Part shown: positions 48,428-56,798 of the stretch, piece by piece
How the letters are laid out: every line of letters begins with the position of its first letter
Position numbering within the stretch: the first letter of the stretch is position 1
Assembly (NCBI GenBank): GCA_963741505.1
Contig: CAVUIJ010000013.1
Span: 124,001-188,000 of the forward strand
DNA length: 64,000 bases
Direction: 5' to 3'
Source: JAKFWF01 sp963741505
GTDB taxonomy: Bacteria; Pseudomonadota; Alphaproteobacteria; Rhizobiales; Hyphomicrobiaceae
Made by a program: the position numbers and the translations under genes
Notes under the pieces: generated by a model
What the model saw: the letters and a program-made list of their open reading frames with translations, nothing else
Told to the model about the DNA's origin: nothing
Database searches by the model: none

Positions 48428-48719
48428 AGTACCCGGAATCACACATGGATAGCACACATGACGATCGAGGATGTTCGCCGGCCAGGAGCGCCGCGCCGGT
48501 CGATGTTGCCCCATCGGGCAAGCGGCGCGCATGCGGACCGCATGCTTCCAGCATGACGCCGGCGATCATCCTCGATCGCCCGTAGGGTCGCGGCCCACGG
48601 GCGCCCGCGGCGTCGCGCGCCTTGCGCGTAGTCTGCGGCTACGCGCTGCGTCGCGCTCCTTGCGGATCGCCTCGCGGTTCCGCGATCAGGTGTACTATCC
48701 ATGTGTGATTCCGGGTACT
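48428..48719. mobile_element. MITE-like non-autonomous element, 292 bp with 33-bp terminal inverted repeats
   Basis: Terminal repeats at 48428-48460 and 48687-48719 match at 31 of 33 positions (both start AGTACCCGGAATCACACATG on their own strand). Inside, a second 21-bp inverted repeat (48462-48482 with 48558-48578, arms CGATCGAGGATG) and a 17-bp palindrome (48529-48545, core GCATGCGG) could fold into a tiered hairpin. No open reading frame or transposase. A clear target duplication is not visible. It separates tolQ and hpt; the flanking 48276-48427 and 48720-48930 hold no gene. Confidence 0.8.
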
Positions 48720-48930
48720 GGGCTCGCGCACTGTCTGTAACAGTGTCTGTCGCGATGCAATATGACCGAATGACGGCCCCGTTGCGCCCGCCGGTCATTG
48801 TCGCAGCGTACTTTTCAACAGGAGTTGGTCTCGTCGTACACCGCTGCCGCGCCCATTGCGGCCAATGTTGCAGTGCTGCCGCAATGCGACGATACTCAAT
48901 TCTGCTTGGAAACGAGAGAACTGACCCGAC

Positions 48931-49464
48931 ATGGCCGACGATCGCGTCGAAGTGATCTTCCCCCCGGAAGAGATTGCCGAGCGAATTGAATTGCTTGCCC
49001 GCGACATCGCCGCTGCCGGCCTAGCCCCGCTGCTGGTTGTGGCGGTGCTCAAGGGCAGTTTCGTATTCGCCGCCGATCTGATCCGGGCGCTGCACCGCGC
49101 CGGGCTTCAACCCGAGGTCGACTTCATTACCTTGTCGAGCTACCGCAAGAGCACCCGGTCGTCCGGAGTGGTCGAGATTTTGCGTGACATCGAGACTGAG
49201 GTCGCCGGCCGCAACGTATTGATCGTCGACGATATTCTCGAATCTGGTCGCACTCTCGCCTTCGCCAAGGACCTGGTGGCTGCGCGGGGCGCGGCCAAGG
49301 TCATGACCTGCGTACTGCTCGACAAGCATGCCCGCCGCGCCGTTAATATCACGGCCGATTTCAAGGCCTTTGATTGTCCGGAAGTATTCGTGGTCGGCTA
49401 CGGTATGGACATCGGCCACCGCTATCGTGAATTGCCATTCGTGGGGCAGGTAATCCACGGCTGA
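48931..49464 (+). CDS. hpt: Hypoxanthine phosphoribosyltransferase
   Basis: 177 residues. It salvages hypoxanthine (and usually guanine) with PRPP. The PRPP-binding motif is VLIVDDILESGRTLAFA; other family parts are VAVLKGSFVFAADLIRAL and VDFITLSSY at the N-terminal half, and VVGYGMDIGHRYRELPFVGQV near the end with the purine-binding aspartate. It is followed after 38 bp by a receiver protein on the same strand. Confidence 0.93.
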   Translation: MADDRVEVIFPPEEIAERIELLARDIAAAGLAPLLVVAVLKGSFVFAADLIRALHRAGLQPEVDFITLSSYRKSTRSSGVVEILRDIETEVAGRNVLIVDDILESGRTLAFAKDLVAARGAAKVMTCVLLDKHARRAVNITADFKAFDCPEVFVVGYGMDIGHRYRELPFVGQVIHG

Positions 49465-49502
49465 TTGGCAACGTTGCAGTCGAGCCCGCAAAGGAGCTTC
49501 GC

Positions 49503-49865
49503 ATGGCGCGCGTGCTGTTGGCGGACGATGATGCCGCGATGCGCGAGGTCGCGAGCCGCGCCCTCGGTTCGGATGGCCACACCGTCGTGGTCGCACATGA
49601 CGGTCAGGAGGCACTCGAGCAGGCGAACGCCGCAAGGCCGCCGTTCGACATTCTGGTGACCGACGTACAGATGCCGGTGCTGGACGGAATTTCCCTCGCC
49701 GAACAGTTGCTTGCGGCGCGTCCCGGACTGCGCGTGGTGCTGATGTCGGGCATGCAGAGCGAGATCAGTCGCGCCGACCGGCTGAAAAGCAGCACGACGC
49801 ACTTCCTGACGAAGCCGTTCACGCTGGACCAGCTTCGAGCCGTAGTGCGCCGGGCGCTCGGCTGA
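49503..49865 (+). CDS. Single-domain response regulator (CheY-like)
   Basis: 120 residues with the full receiver site: Asp8-Asp9 acidic pair (LLADDDAAM), phospho-acceptor Asp54 (LVTDVQMP), Ser/Thr at MSGM (82), and Lys104 (LTKPF). There is no output domain. It resembles small rhizobial receivers such as CpdR in size, but the sequence differs from CpdR and I do not assign that name. AAAGGAG lies just upstream of the ATG. No sensor kinase nearby. Confidence 0.88.
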   Translation: MARVLLADDDAAMREVASRALGSDGHTVVVAHDGQEALEQANAARPPFDILVTDVQMPVLDGISLAEQLLAARPGLRVVLMSGMQSEISRADRLKSSTTHFLTKPFTLDQLRAVVRRALG

Positions 49866-49888
49866 TACTGTGCCCGGGTGCCGGCGGC

Positions 49889-50833
49889 TCAGCCGCGAGC
49901 GGGTGGCAGCGGCACTGCCGCCGCCGGCTGCGGCGAGACGTCCTGGCGCCTGCCCGAGATCAGGTCGTTGATCGAACTGGCCAGCTGCCGGAACTCCTCG
50001 AACGCCGCGCCGTATTTCTCGTAGGCCATGCGTACCGCGCCCTCGCCCGGATGCAGCACCGCGCGCTGGATCGCCGCCGAATGCGAGATCGGCGGCAATA
50101 TGGCTTTGAGGCCGCGATCACCGCGCTGCATGGTGTCGAGCAGCAGCTGCTGCGAGGGATTGGAGCGCATGAACATGGTCATCAGTACGTAGACCGGCGG
50201 CTGCCTTGGTGCCTGCCCCTGCGCAAGATCAGATTGCAGAACGAGACCGAGGAAATCGACGAGTGCATCGATCGCATTGCGCTCCAGTGTGGTCGGCGAC
50301 AGCACCAGATCGGCCAGCCGCAGTGCCGCGAGCGACGTCGGCAAGAGGCCGGCGGGACAGTCGAACAGAATCACGTCGTAATATGCCTTGACCCGCTCAA
50401 GATCGGCCTCGAGCAAGCGCGCCAGTTCCTGGTCGAGGCGCTTGCCGGTGAAGCTATTGAGCAGCATTGCTTCGACACCGCGGTGTTCGCGCAGCGACTG
50501 CGGGTGCGAGGGGATGAGATCGACACGGCGGTGGTCTTGGGCCTTGCGCAGCTCGGCGATGTCGCTGGCGCCCGGTGAAATGTAGTAGGAGAGCGCGCCA
50601 ACGTGTCCACCGCCGTAGCCGAGCAGCAGGTCCATGACGGTGCGCCGTTCCCGCGCCGCCGCATCGAGCACGATCCGGCTCAACATCATGCGGCTCGCCA
50701 TGCCCTGGGGATCGAGATCGAGCACCAAAACGCGGCGGCCGTGGAATAGTGCCAGCCCCTCCGCAATCATCATCGCGCTGGTCGATCTACCGACGCCCCC
50801 TTTATGATTGGCGATGGCGACATTGATGCTCAC
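49889..50833 (-). CDS. Orphan ParA/MinD-family ATPase with altered P-loop
   Basis: 314 residues from GTG 50833. The deviant Walker A motif reads KGGVGRST: the signature Lys11 is kept but the P-loop Lys is Arg16. Other ParA parts are present: VLDLDPQGMASRMML, VILFDCPAGLLPTSLAALRLADLVLSPTTLERNAIDALVDF. It has no ParB or parS nearby. Functions in chromosomal ParA-like proteins include positioning of polar complexes; here none can be assigned. Convergent with the receiver gene. Confidence 0.82.
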   Translation of the reverse strand: MSINVAIANHKGGVGRSTSAMMIAEGLALFHGRRVLVLDLDPQGMASRMMLSRIVLDAAARERRTVMDLLLGYGGGHVGALSYYISPGASDIAELRKAQDHRRVDLIPSHPQSLREHRGVEAMLLNSFTGKRLDQELARLLEADLERVKAYYDVILFDCPAGLLPTSLAALRLADLVLSPTTLERNAIDALVDFLGLVLQSDLAQGQAPRQPPVYVLMTMFMRSNPSQQLLLDTMQRGDRGLKAILPPISHSAAIQRAVLHPGEGAVRMAYEKYGAAFEEFRQLASSINDLISGRRQDVSPQPAAAVPLPPARG

Positions 50834-51128
50834 GGCTCGGGCTCGCTCCGCAGGTATCTGCAAACGTCAAAGGCTCTATCATGGAACATTTGAATGGTAG
50901 TAGCATGCCTTCGAGCAACGACTGAACCGGCCTGGCCGACGGCAAGCAGCGGCCGGTGCTCGCTTGCAAACCGCAGCTGCCGGTATCCGGTCAACGGGTG
51001 GTGTCCGCCGCGTGGTATTGCGGGCACACCCGGTCCAATTGCCGGCCCAAAACCACAACCGGCGATTGATCGTCCGGCTATGGTCGCAGAGAATAGCCAT
51101 TGTCGTAACTGGCAAGGTGGAGGGCGCG

Positions 51129-51410
51129 ATGAGCCGAGTTCAACCGATGCTGCGTTCGCTCGTCGCCGCCGCGATGCTCCTCGGCGGACTGCTACCGGCG
51201 CCTGTTTTCGCGCAGGCCGGACCCGGCGGTATGATCGATCCAGGCCGCGACTGCCAGACCATCCGACGCTGCAACTTCGGCCGCACCGGCTCGTTCCGCG
51301 GTTGCATTTCAGCCTATAGCTGTCGCGCTTGCCAACTGGTGGCAGCGCGCTGCACCATCGGCAATACCAGCAGCAACTGTCGTCGGATGCGCTGCAGCTG
51401 GGGGGCATGA
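51129..51410 (+). CDS. Small cysteine-rich secreted protein
   Basis: 93 residues from ATG 51129, with GGAGGG upstream. A signal peptide (LRSLVAAAMLLGGLLPAPVFAQA) precedes a mature region with eight cysteines (DCQTIRRCNF, GCISAYSCRACQ, RCTIGN, NCRRMRCSW) spaced for disulfides. It is highly basic. No family recognised. It is divergent from the ParA gene by about 295 bp. Confidence 0.7.
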   Translation: MSRVQPMLRSLVAAAMLLGGLLPAPVFAQAGPGGMIDPGRDCQTIRRCNFGRTGSFRGCISAYSCRACQLVAARCTIGNTSSNCRRMRCSWGA

Positions 51411-51536
51411 TTGGCCGCATGGGTGCGCACCCGAAGCCCCATGCCCGTCGTTGATAACGAACTATCCGCCACCTTCCGCCTGCGCTAATACGCATCGATC
51501 CCGGCACCCGGGCCATCGATCGAAGGACTTCCGATA

Positions 51537-52577
51537 ATGTTTGCAAGCGCATGGAGAAGTGCAGCCGTAGCGCTGTTCTGCGGCCTGGTCTGTGCCGCGA
51601 CGACGGGACCGGCAGCCGCCCAGCAATCCCGCACCCAGCTCGTCGTGCACTCGACGTTGGAGCCCGACAACATCGCCGAGTTCAAGCGCGCCTTCGAGGC
51701 CGACAACCCCGATATCGAGATCGTGTGGAGCCGGGACTCGACCGGCGTTATCACCGCCCGCATCGTCGCCGAGGGCGAGGCGCAGCAGGCCGACGCAATC
51801 TGGGGCCTCGCCGTGACTTCGATCACCAAGATCAAGTCGATGGGCCTGCTCGTGCCTTATGCACCGGCCAACCTCGCCAACCTTCGCCCTGCGTTCCGCG
51901 ACAAGGCCGACCCGCCGTACTGGACTGGCATGGAGGCGTGGGTGGCGGCGGTCTGCTTCAACACCGTCGAGGCCGCTAAGCTCGGTCTGAAGCGCCCGGT
52001 GTCCTGGTACGACTTGCTCGACCCCGCCTTCAAAGGTCGCCTACTACTGCCCAATCCGGCATCTTCCGGTACCGGCTTTTTCCACGTGTCGGGCTGGATC
52101 CAGCTGTTCGGCGAGGCCAAGGCGTGGGAATTCATGGACCGCTTGCACGAGAATATCGCCCAGTACCAGCACTCCGGCCCCAAGCCCTGCCGTGACGCCG
52201 CAACCGGGGAATTCGCTGTCGGCATCTCCTACGAACTGGCCGGTGCCTCGCTGAAGACCAAGGGCGCGCCGATCGAGGTGCTGCTGATGAAGGAGGGCGG
52301 CGGCTGGGACATGGATACCGCTGCGATCCTCAAGGGTTCCAAGAAACTCGAAGCCGCCAAGCGCCTGATGGATTTCGCCGCCAGCCGCAAGGCCAACGAG
52401 ATTTACGCGAAGTTCGTGTCGCAGGTGGCAATGGAGGGCGTCGGCCAGCCGATCCCGAATTATCCCGAAGGGGTCGCAGCCTCGATGATCAAGAACGATC
52501 TCGAGTGGGCGGCCGAGAACCGCGACCGCATCATCAAGGAATGGCAACGGCGTTACGAGCAGAAATCCGCCAAGTAG
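51537..52577 (+). CDS. ABC transporter substrate-binding protein, PhnS/Fe3+-type (orphan)
   Basis: 346 residues with an AAGGA upstream. Signal peptide ends at GPAAAQQ. The protein belongs to the extracellular solute-binding family 1 group with iron- and 2-aminoethylphosphonate-binding members: QLVVHSTLEPDNIAEFKRAFEADNPDIEIVWSRDSTGVITARI, then SWYDLLDPAFKGRLLLPNPASSGTGFFHVSGWIQLFG and IPNYPEGVAASMI. No permease or ATPase genes are next to it, so it depends on a transporter elsewhere. Ligand unproven. Confidence 0.85.
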   Translation: MFASAWRSAAVALFCGLVCAATTGPAAAQQSRTQLVVHSTLEPDNIAEFKRAFEADNPDIEIVWSRDSTGVITARIVAEGEAQQADAIWGLAVTSITKIKSMGLLVPYAPANLANLRPAFRDKADPPYWTGMEAWVAAVCFNTVEAAKLGLKRPVSWYDLLDPAFKGRLLLPNPASSGTGFFHVSGWIQLFGEAKAWEFMDRLHENIAQYQHSGPKPCRDAATGEFAVGISYELAGASLKTKGAPIEVLLMKEGGGWDMDTAAILKGSKKLEAAKRLMDFAASRKANEIYAKFVSQVAMEGVGQPIPNYPEGVAASMIKNDLEWAAENRDRIIKEWQRRYEQKSAK

Positions 52578-52598
52578 GCACGCTGTTGTAGCAGCCGA

Positions 52599-53003
52599 TC
52601 AGGTGCCGGTGCGCGTCATGCCGCCGCGCCAAGCCGGCGCAAGGTCGCCGTTCGACAGCGTGCCGCGGCCAGGATCGACTGCGCGGGCCGGCGCCGGCTG
52701 CGGGCGATGGCTCGGGTCAAGCGGCTGCGGCTGGTTTGGATCCATACCTGCCTGCCGCGCGCTGCCTTTCATGTAGTCCTGCAGCATATGGCCGGCGAGC
52801 CGGGCGCCGAACTCGGCCTTCTTTAGGAACGTTGCCCACAGCTCGGCGCCTGCGGCACAGGTGGCCGGATTGCGCTCGCAGTAGCTTGCGGCGCGCTCGA
52901 CTGCGGCCCCGGCGTTACCGGCGACCCTGGCTTGTTGCGCCTCGTCGGTCGGCAACAGCATGATGCCGACGACGACGACGAATGCAGCACGCAAAATGAA
53001 CAT
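52599..53003 (-). CDS. DUF5330 domain protein
   Basis: 134 residues, hydrophobic N terminus (MFILRAAFVVVVGIMLLPTDE) followed by AASYCERNPATCAAGAELWATFLKKAEFGARLAGHML, which is the DUF5330 signature with two cysteines, and a proline-rich tail. It is found widely in Hyphomicrobiales; function unknown. Divergent from the peptidoglycan-binding protein gene with the CtrA box between them. Confidence 0.8.
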   Translation of the reverse strand: MFILRAAFVVVVGIMLLPTDEAQQARVAGNAGAAVERAASYCERNPATCAAGAELWATFLKKAEFGARLAGHMLQDYMKGSARQAGMDPNQPQPLDPSHRPQPAPARAVDPGRGTLSNGDLAPAWRGGMTRTGT

Positions 53004-53173
53004 GGCTCGTTCCAGTGTTCCTTGGTCTTGTTACGCCAGTTCAGCCCAGCGACGGGCCCGTTCTGTCGTAACCTTACCAAACGCAACTTACAGTTGATTA
53101 TAGGAAGACCCCGCAATTTTCATCGAATTTGCCTCAAATTGTAGCCGATTTAAGCGATGTTCAAACTTCCCGG

Positions 53174-53189
53174 TTAACAGCCCGTTAAC
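53174..53189. promoter_or_regulatory. CtrA-type binding site (TTAA-N7-TTAAC)
   Basis: TTAACAGCCCGTTAAC matches the CtrA consensus exactly (TTAA, seven bases, TTAAC), and it is also nearly palindromic. It is 16 bp before GTG 53205 and 171 bp before the divergent DUF5330 start. CtrA is the cell-cycle master regulator of alphaproteobacteria. Prediction only. Confidence 0.7.
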
Positions 53190-53204
53190 GGGCTTCGATT
53201 CATA

Positions 53205-54011
53205 GTGCGCAAACGTCGGTTCCCCGCTCGGATCAGCGCTTCGATGACGCCAACTCACGCCAGGTATGCCGTCTGTGCCTTCGTGCTGTTGAGCGCGGGC
53301 GTTGCCGCCAACATCATGTTCTTCCAGGAGCTGAGCGGTGGCCGCGGCTTGGCCGACCGCAACGGCAAGCGTCCCGGCGCAGTCGAGCGGCCGATGAAAC
53401 AGGTAGTGGAGCCGGCCGGCGACGCCGCGACCGGCGCCGGCAGCCAGCCGATGGTCCTCAACGCGCAGCCGCTTGCCGCGCAACCGCCGGCCAAGACCGA
53501 TCGAAAGGCGGCCCCATCCGTCGACCCTACTGTTGCGGCCGCTGGCGAAGCGCCGGAAGTGATCGCGGCGATCCAGCGCGAGCTGCAGGCGCGCGGCTAC
53601 GAGCCCGGCACCCCCGATGGCGTTGCCGGGGCGGTGACGCGGGCGGCGATCATGGCCTGGGAGGCCGACCACGGATTGGCCCTCACCGGCGAACCGACGG
53701 AAGCGGTGATGAAGGCGATCGTGCTCGGCGTATCAGCCCCCACGGCCGCCCAGATCACCGCCCAGTGGCAGGCACTGCCGAAGGAGAAGCGCGCCCGGAC
53801 CGAGCAGATGATGCGCATGGTGCAGCAGTCGCTGTCGGCGCTCGGCTACAATCTCGGCAAGGTCACCGGTCGCATGAACGAGGACACCGATCGCGCGATC
53901 CGCGAGTTCGAGACCGACCAGAATCTGAAGCTTACGGGTAGGATTTCGGGGCCGCTGGTGGCCCGGCTGACGCGGTTGACGAGCGCCGGGCGGGCGCCGG
54001 CGGCAAGATAA
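53205..54011 (+). CDS. Peptidoglycan-binding-domain membrane protein
   Basis: 268 residues from GTG 53205; ATG 53244 is an alternative. A basic start (RKRRFPAR), one membrane helix (YAVCAFVLLSAGVAANIMFF), a disordered Ala/Pro linker, then two peptidoglycan-binding modules: VIAAIQRELQARGYEPGTPDGVAGAVTRAAIMAWEADHGL at about residues 120-160, and VQQSLSALGYNLGKVTGRMNEDTDRAIREFETDQNLKLTG at about 205-245. It probably binds cell wall in the periplasm. CtrA box upstream suggests cell-cycle control. Followed by the DUF1491 gene. Confidence 0.82.
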   Translation: MRKRRFPARISASMTPTHARYAVCAFVLLSAGVAANIMFFQELSGGRGLADRNGKRPGAVERPMKQVVEPAGDAATGAGSQPMVLNAQPLAAQPPAKTDRKAAPSVDPTVAAAGEAPEVIAAIQRELQARGYEPGTPDGVAGAVTRAAIMAWEADHGLALTGEPTEAVMKAIVLGVSAPTAAQITAQWQALPKEKRARTEQMMRMVQQSLSALGYNLGKVTGRMNEDTDRAIREFETDQNLKLTGRISGPLVARLTRLTSAGRAPAAR

Positions 54012-54059
54012 TTGCCATGCCACTTGCATCGTGCGGCAATCTCGCCCTAGTTCGCATTC

Positions 54060-54398
54060 ATGCGACTGAAGTCCGACATCTGGGTCAAAGCCTACGTTCG
54101 CCGCTGCAACGCCGCCGGGGTACCGGCGATGGTGGTTCGTCACGGCGACGACGATGCTGGCGCAATCTTCATCAAGATCGCCCATCTCGACGGCAAGGCC
54201 GCGCTCTACGGCCCGGCACCTGCCGGCTTCGACGAAGGACAGACCGACCGGCAGTGGTCGCTCCATCTCGACGCCGCCAAGACCAGTGACGCCGATGCCG
54301 AGGCCTATCTCGTCCGCCAGGCCGAGTTTGATTCCGATCTATGGGTGATCGAGGTCGAGGATCGCCAGGGCCGGCATTTTCTGGACGAGTGGCTATAG
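54060..54398 (+). CDS. DUF1491 family protein
   Basis: 112 residues. Recognised by RLKSDIWVKAYVRRCNAAGVPAMVVRHGDDDAGAIFIKIA, then ALYGPAP and FDSDLWVIEVEDRQGRHFLDE; this is the DUF1491 layout found in alphaproteobacteria next to a peptidoglycan-binding gene. Cytoplasmic; function unknown. It lies 48 bp after the preceding gene and likely shares its promoter. Confidence 0.85.
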   Translation: MRLKSDIWVKAYVRRCNAAGVPAMVVRHGDDDAGAIFIKIAHLDGKAALYGPAPAGFDEGQTDRQWSLHLDAAKTSDADAEAYLVRQAEFDSDLWVIEVEDRQGRHFLDEWL

Positions 54399-54407
54399 GC
54401 CGATCAC

Positions 54408-55793
54408 TCATTGCCCCGCCGACACCGCCACCACCGTCGGTGCCGGCAGCTCGGCGCGGGTCTTGTGCGGCGGGTCGGGGTGCCAGCCAAGGACGGCCAA
54501 CATGAAGAAGAAGCCGACGACGTAGGCAACCGTGACGTGCCAGCCGCCGGTCACCCATTTGCCGACCGACTTCGCTTCGGGGAACATGTTCGAGATGCCG
54601 ACGCCGGCCGACGAGCCGAACCAGATCATCGAGCCGCCGAAGCCCACCGCATAGGCGAGGAAGCCCCAGTCGTAGCCACCCTGCTTCAGGGCCAGCGCGG
54701 TCAGTGGGATGTTGTCAAATACCGCCGACACGAAGCCGAGGCCCAGCGCCGTCTGCCACGATGCGGGGGGGAGCTTTTCGACCGGCATCATCGACGCGCA
54801 TGTGACCAGCGCCAGCAGGAAGATCGTGCCCTTGAAGTTCTCGCCCAGCAATTGCCAATCGGGTTTGCGCAGCGCCGTGGTCACCAGGATCGCCGCCCAC
54901 ACCGCAAGGCCGATGATCGGCAGCAGATCGAGGAGATACTTGGCCTTCTGGTTGGCCCAGACGTTGGCACCGATCGCCACGATCAGAATGGTGAACACGA
55001 TGAACACGCGGGCCCAGTCAACACGAGCGCCAGGCGCTGCATCCGTCATGATCGGGGAATATTTCTGCTGCTGGAAGGCCGCCGGGATGCCGCAAACGAC
55101 CAGCGCCAGTGTGGCTGCGACGAAGCCGTCGAGCACGCTCAATGGACTGACGCCATCGATCCACATCATCGTCGTGGTGGTGTCGCCGACCACAGAGCCC
55201 GAGCCGCCGGCGTTCGATGCGGCCACGATCGCCGCGATATAGCCGATGTGCACCTTGTTGCGGAACACCTGCTTGGCGACGACGCCGCCGATCAGCGCCG
55301 CAGCAATGTTATCGAGAAAGCTCGAGATCACGAACACCAGCGCCAGCAGAACGAACGCGCCCTTCCAGTCGTCGGGCAGGAACTTCGGCATCACCGCCGG
55401 GATCTCGCTTTTCTCGAAGTGCCGCGCCAGCAGCGCGAAGCCCATCAGCAGCAGAAACAAGTTGGCGAGCGTCACCCACTCGTGGCTGATATGGCCGACC
55501 AGGCCTTCGATGCCGAAGCCGGTCTTGAAGCCGGTGAAGCCGAGTTTGTAGGCGGTAATCGCCGCCAACCCGGCAAGCGCCACATAGAACGTCTGGTTAT
55601 GGAACAGCGCGACACCGAGCAAGGTCAGCGCGAACAGGATGAAGTCGACCGGAATACCGAAGGCGTAGAGCGGCTCGCCAGCAGCGCCTGCGGCGGCGAC
55701 CGGGCCGGCGATGCAGCAGGACGCGAGCACGGCGAGCACGACTTGCGCAGCGCATCGGGCCCGCGAGCCGCAGGCGTACGATTCGATCGACAT
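54408..55793 (-). CDS. NhaD-type Na+/H+ antiporter (ArsB/NhaD superfamily)
   Basis: 461 residues from ATG 55793, preceded by GGGGGA. Some twelve membrane helices, for example FILFALTLLGVALFHNQTFYVALAGLAAITAY, with SSFLDNIAAALIGGVVAKQVF (an ion-binding DN pair) and ASNAGGSGSVVGDTTTTMMWIDG, and a second SAVFDNIPLTALALKQGGYDWGF. These are the NhaD hallmarks, so it probably exchanges sodium for protons at the inner membrane. The stop is 9 bp from the convergent DUF1491 stop. Confidence 0.85.
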   Translation of the reverse strand: MSIESYACGSRARCAAQVVLAVLASCCIAGPVAAAGAAGEPLYAFGIPVDFILFALTLLGVALFHNQTFYVALAGLAAITAYKLGFTGFKTGFGIEGLVGHISHEWVTLANLFLLLMGFALLARHFEKSEIPAVMPKFLPDDWKGAFVLLALVFVISSFLDNIAAALIGGVVAKQVFRNKVHIGYIAAIVAASNAGGSGSVVGDTTTTMMWIDGVSPLSVLDGFVAATLALVVCGIPAAFQQQKYSPIMTDAAPGARVDWARVFIVFTILIVAIGANVWANQKAKYLLDLLPIIGLAVWAAILVTTALRKPDWQLLGENFKGTIFLLALVTCASMMPVEKLPPASWQTALGLGFVSAVFDNIPLTALALKQGGYDWGFLAYAVGFGGSMIWFGSSAGVGISNMFPEAKSVGKWVTGGWHVTVAYVVGFFFMLAVLGWHPDPPHKTRAELPAPTVVAVSAGQ

Positions 55794-55920
55794 CCAGTTT
55801 CCCCCCAAGGAGCACAACGCCGATGCCATGGCATCGTGTCCAGTACATTTCACAACTTCGAGACTTGGCAAGAGGCCTACCTCAGGTCGGATTCCCGGTA
55901 AAGCCCTTCAACCTCGCCGT

Positions 55921-56700
55921 TCATTCCACCTTGGCTTCGACCGCGCCCAAGCCCTCGATCTCGAAGCGAATGGCGTCGCCCGCTGCCACCGGGAAGGTCG
56001 CGATCACGCTGCCGGTGATCACCACCTGCCCCTTCTCCAGCGGCCGGCCGCGATCGGCGGCGAGGTTCACACACCAGGCGAGAGCGCCCATCGGGTCATC
56101 AGTGAGGCCCTCGCCCTTCGGCGCACCGTTCAAAGTGAGGCGGCCCTTCAAGCCGTTGAGGTCCTTCGACGGCGGCACTGCCACCGCCTTGCCCAGGACG
56201 ATGCCCGCGTTCCAGGCATTGTCGGCGATCAGGGTATAGGCCTTGGTCGACTTGTAGTGGGCGTTGCGATCCTCGATCAGCTCGAACGCCGGCATCACCT
56301 CGGATACCGCATCGCGCACGGTTTGAGCGGTATAGGGCGCAGCCGCCTTTTCGAGCGTTCGCGAAACCCTGACCGCGAGCTCCGCCTCGACCACCAGATG
56401 CATGTGATCGGCAAGGCGCAGCGTGGTGCCGGTCGGATGAATGCGATTTTGATATATCATGCCGCCGCAAGGATGATCGATGCCCATCAGTGCCTGCATG
56501 ACCTTGGTCGTGGTCGCGATCTTCAGGCCGGCGACGGGGCCATAGATCGGCGTCCAGAGCGCCCGCAGCGCCTCCTGCGCGGCATAGGCGTCGGCCAGTG
56601 TCGGCGGCGCGAGGTGCTCCGGCAGATTGACATAGGCCTGCATGGTGCGATGGGCATCGGCGAGAAATCGTGCGGCGGCGGCGGCATCATACGCGGGCAT
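55921..56700 (-). CDS. 2-keto-4-pentenoate hydratase/FAH-superfamily protein
   Basis: 259 residues from ATG 56700, with GGAG upstream. MhpD-like features: LADAYAAQEALRALWTPIYGPVAGLKIATTT, HLVVEAELAVRVSRTLEKA (metal-binding Glu-x-Glu), VMPAFELIEDRNAH, and GPLEKGQVVITGSVIATFPVAAGD. Enzymes of this type hydrate 2-hydroxydienoates or cleave/decarboxylate related acids. Upstream on the same strand lie a PHP protein and an enolase-superfamily enzyme, suggesting a catabolic operon. Confidence 0.82.
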   Translation of the reverse strand: MPAYDAAAAARFLADAHRTMQAYVNLPEHLAPPTLADAYAAQEALRALWTPIYGPVAGLKIATTTKVMQALMGIDHPCGGMIYQNRIHPTGTTLRLADHMHLVVEAELAVRVSRTLEKAAAPYTAQTVRDAVSEVMPAFELIEDRNAHYKSTKAYTLIADNAWNAGIVLGKAVAVPPSKDLNGLKGRLTLNGAPKGEGLTDDPMGALAWCVNLAADRGRPLEKGQVVITGSVIATFPVAAGDAIRFEIEGLGAVEAKVE

Positions 56701-56798
56701 GGCTGAAACTCCGCTGATACGAACAGGCGACGATGCGAGCTTGCGCAAGGCTTCGCCGGCCCGTCAAGGGCACAACGGCCGCGAGCCGCGCACCCGCA

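Noticed and set aside
49503..49865. Naming the receiver protein CpdR
   Set aside because: Size fits, but the sequence around the phospho-acceptor and the C terminus does not match CpdR as I know it.
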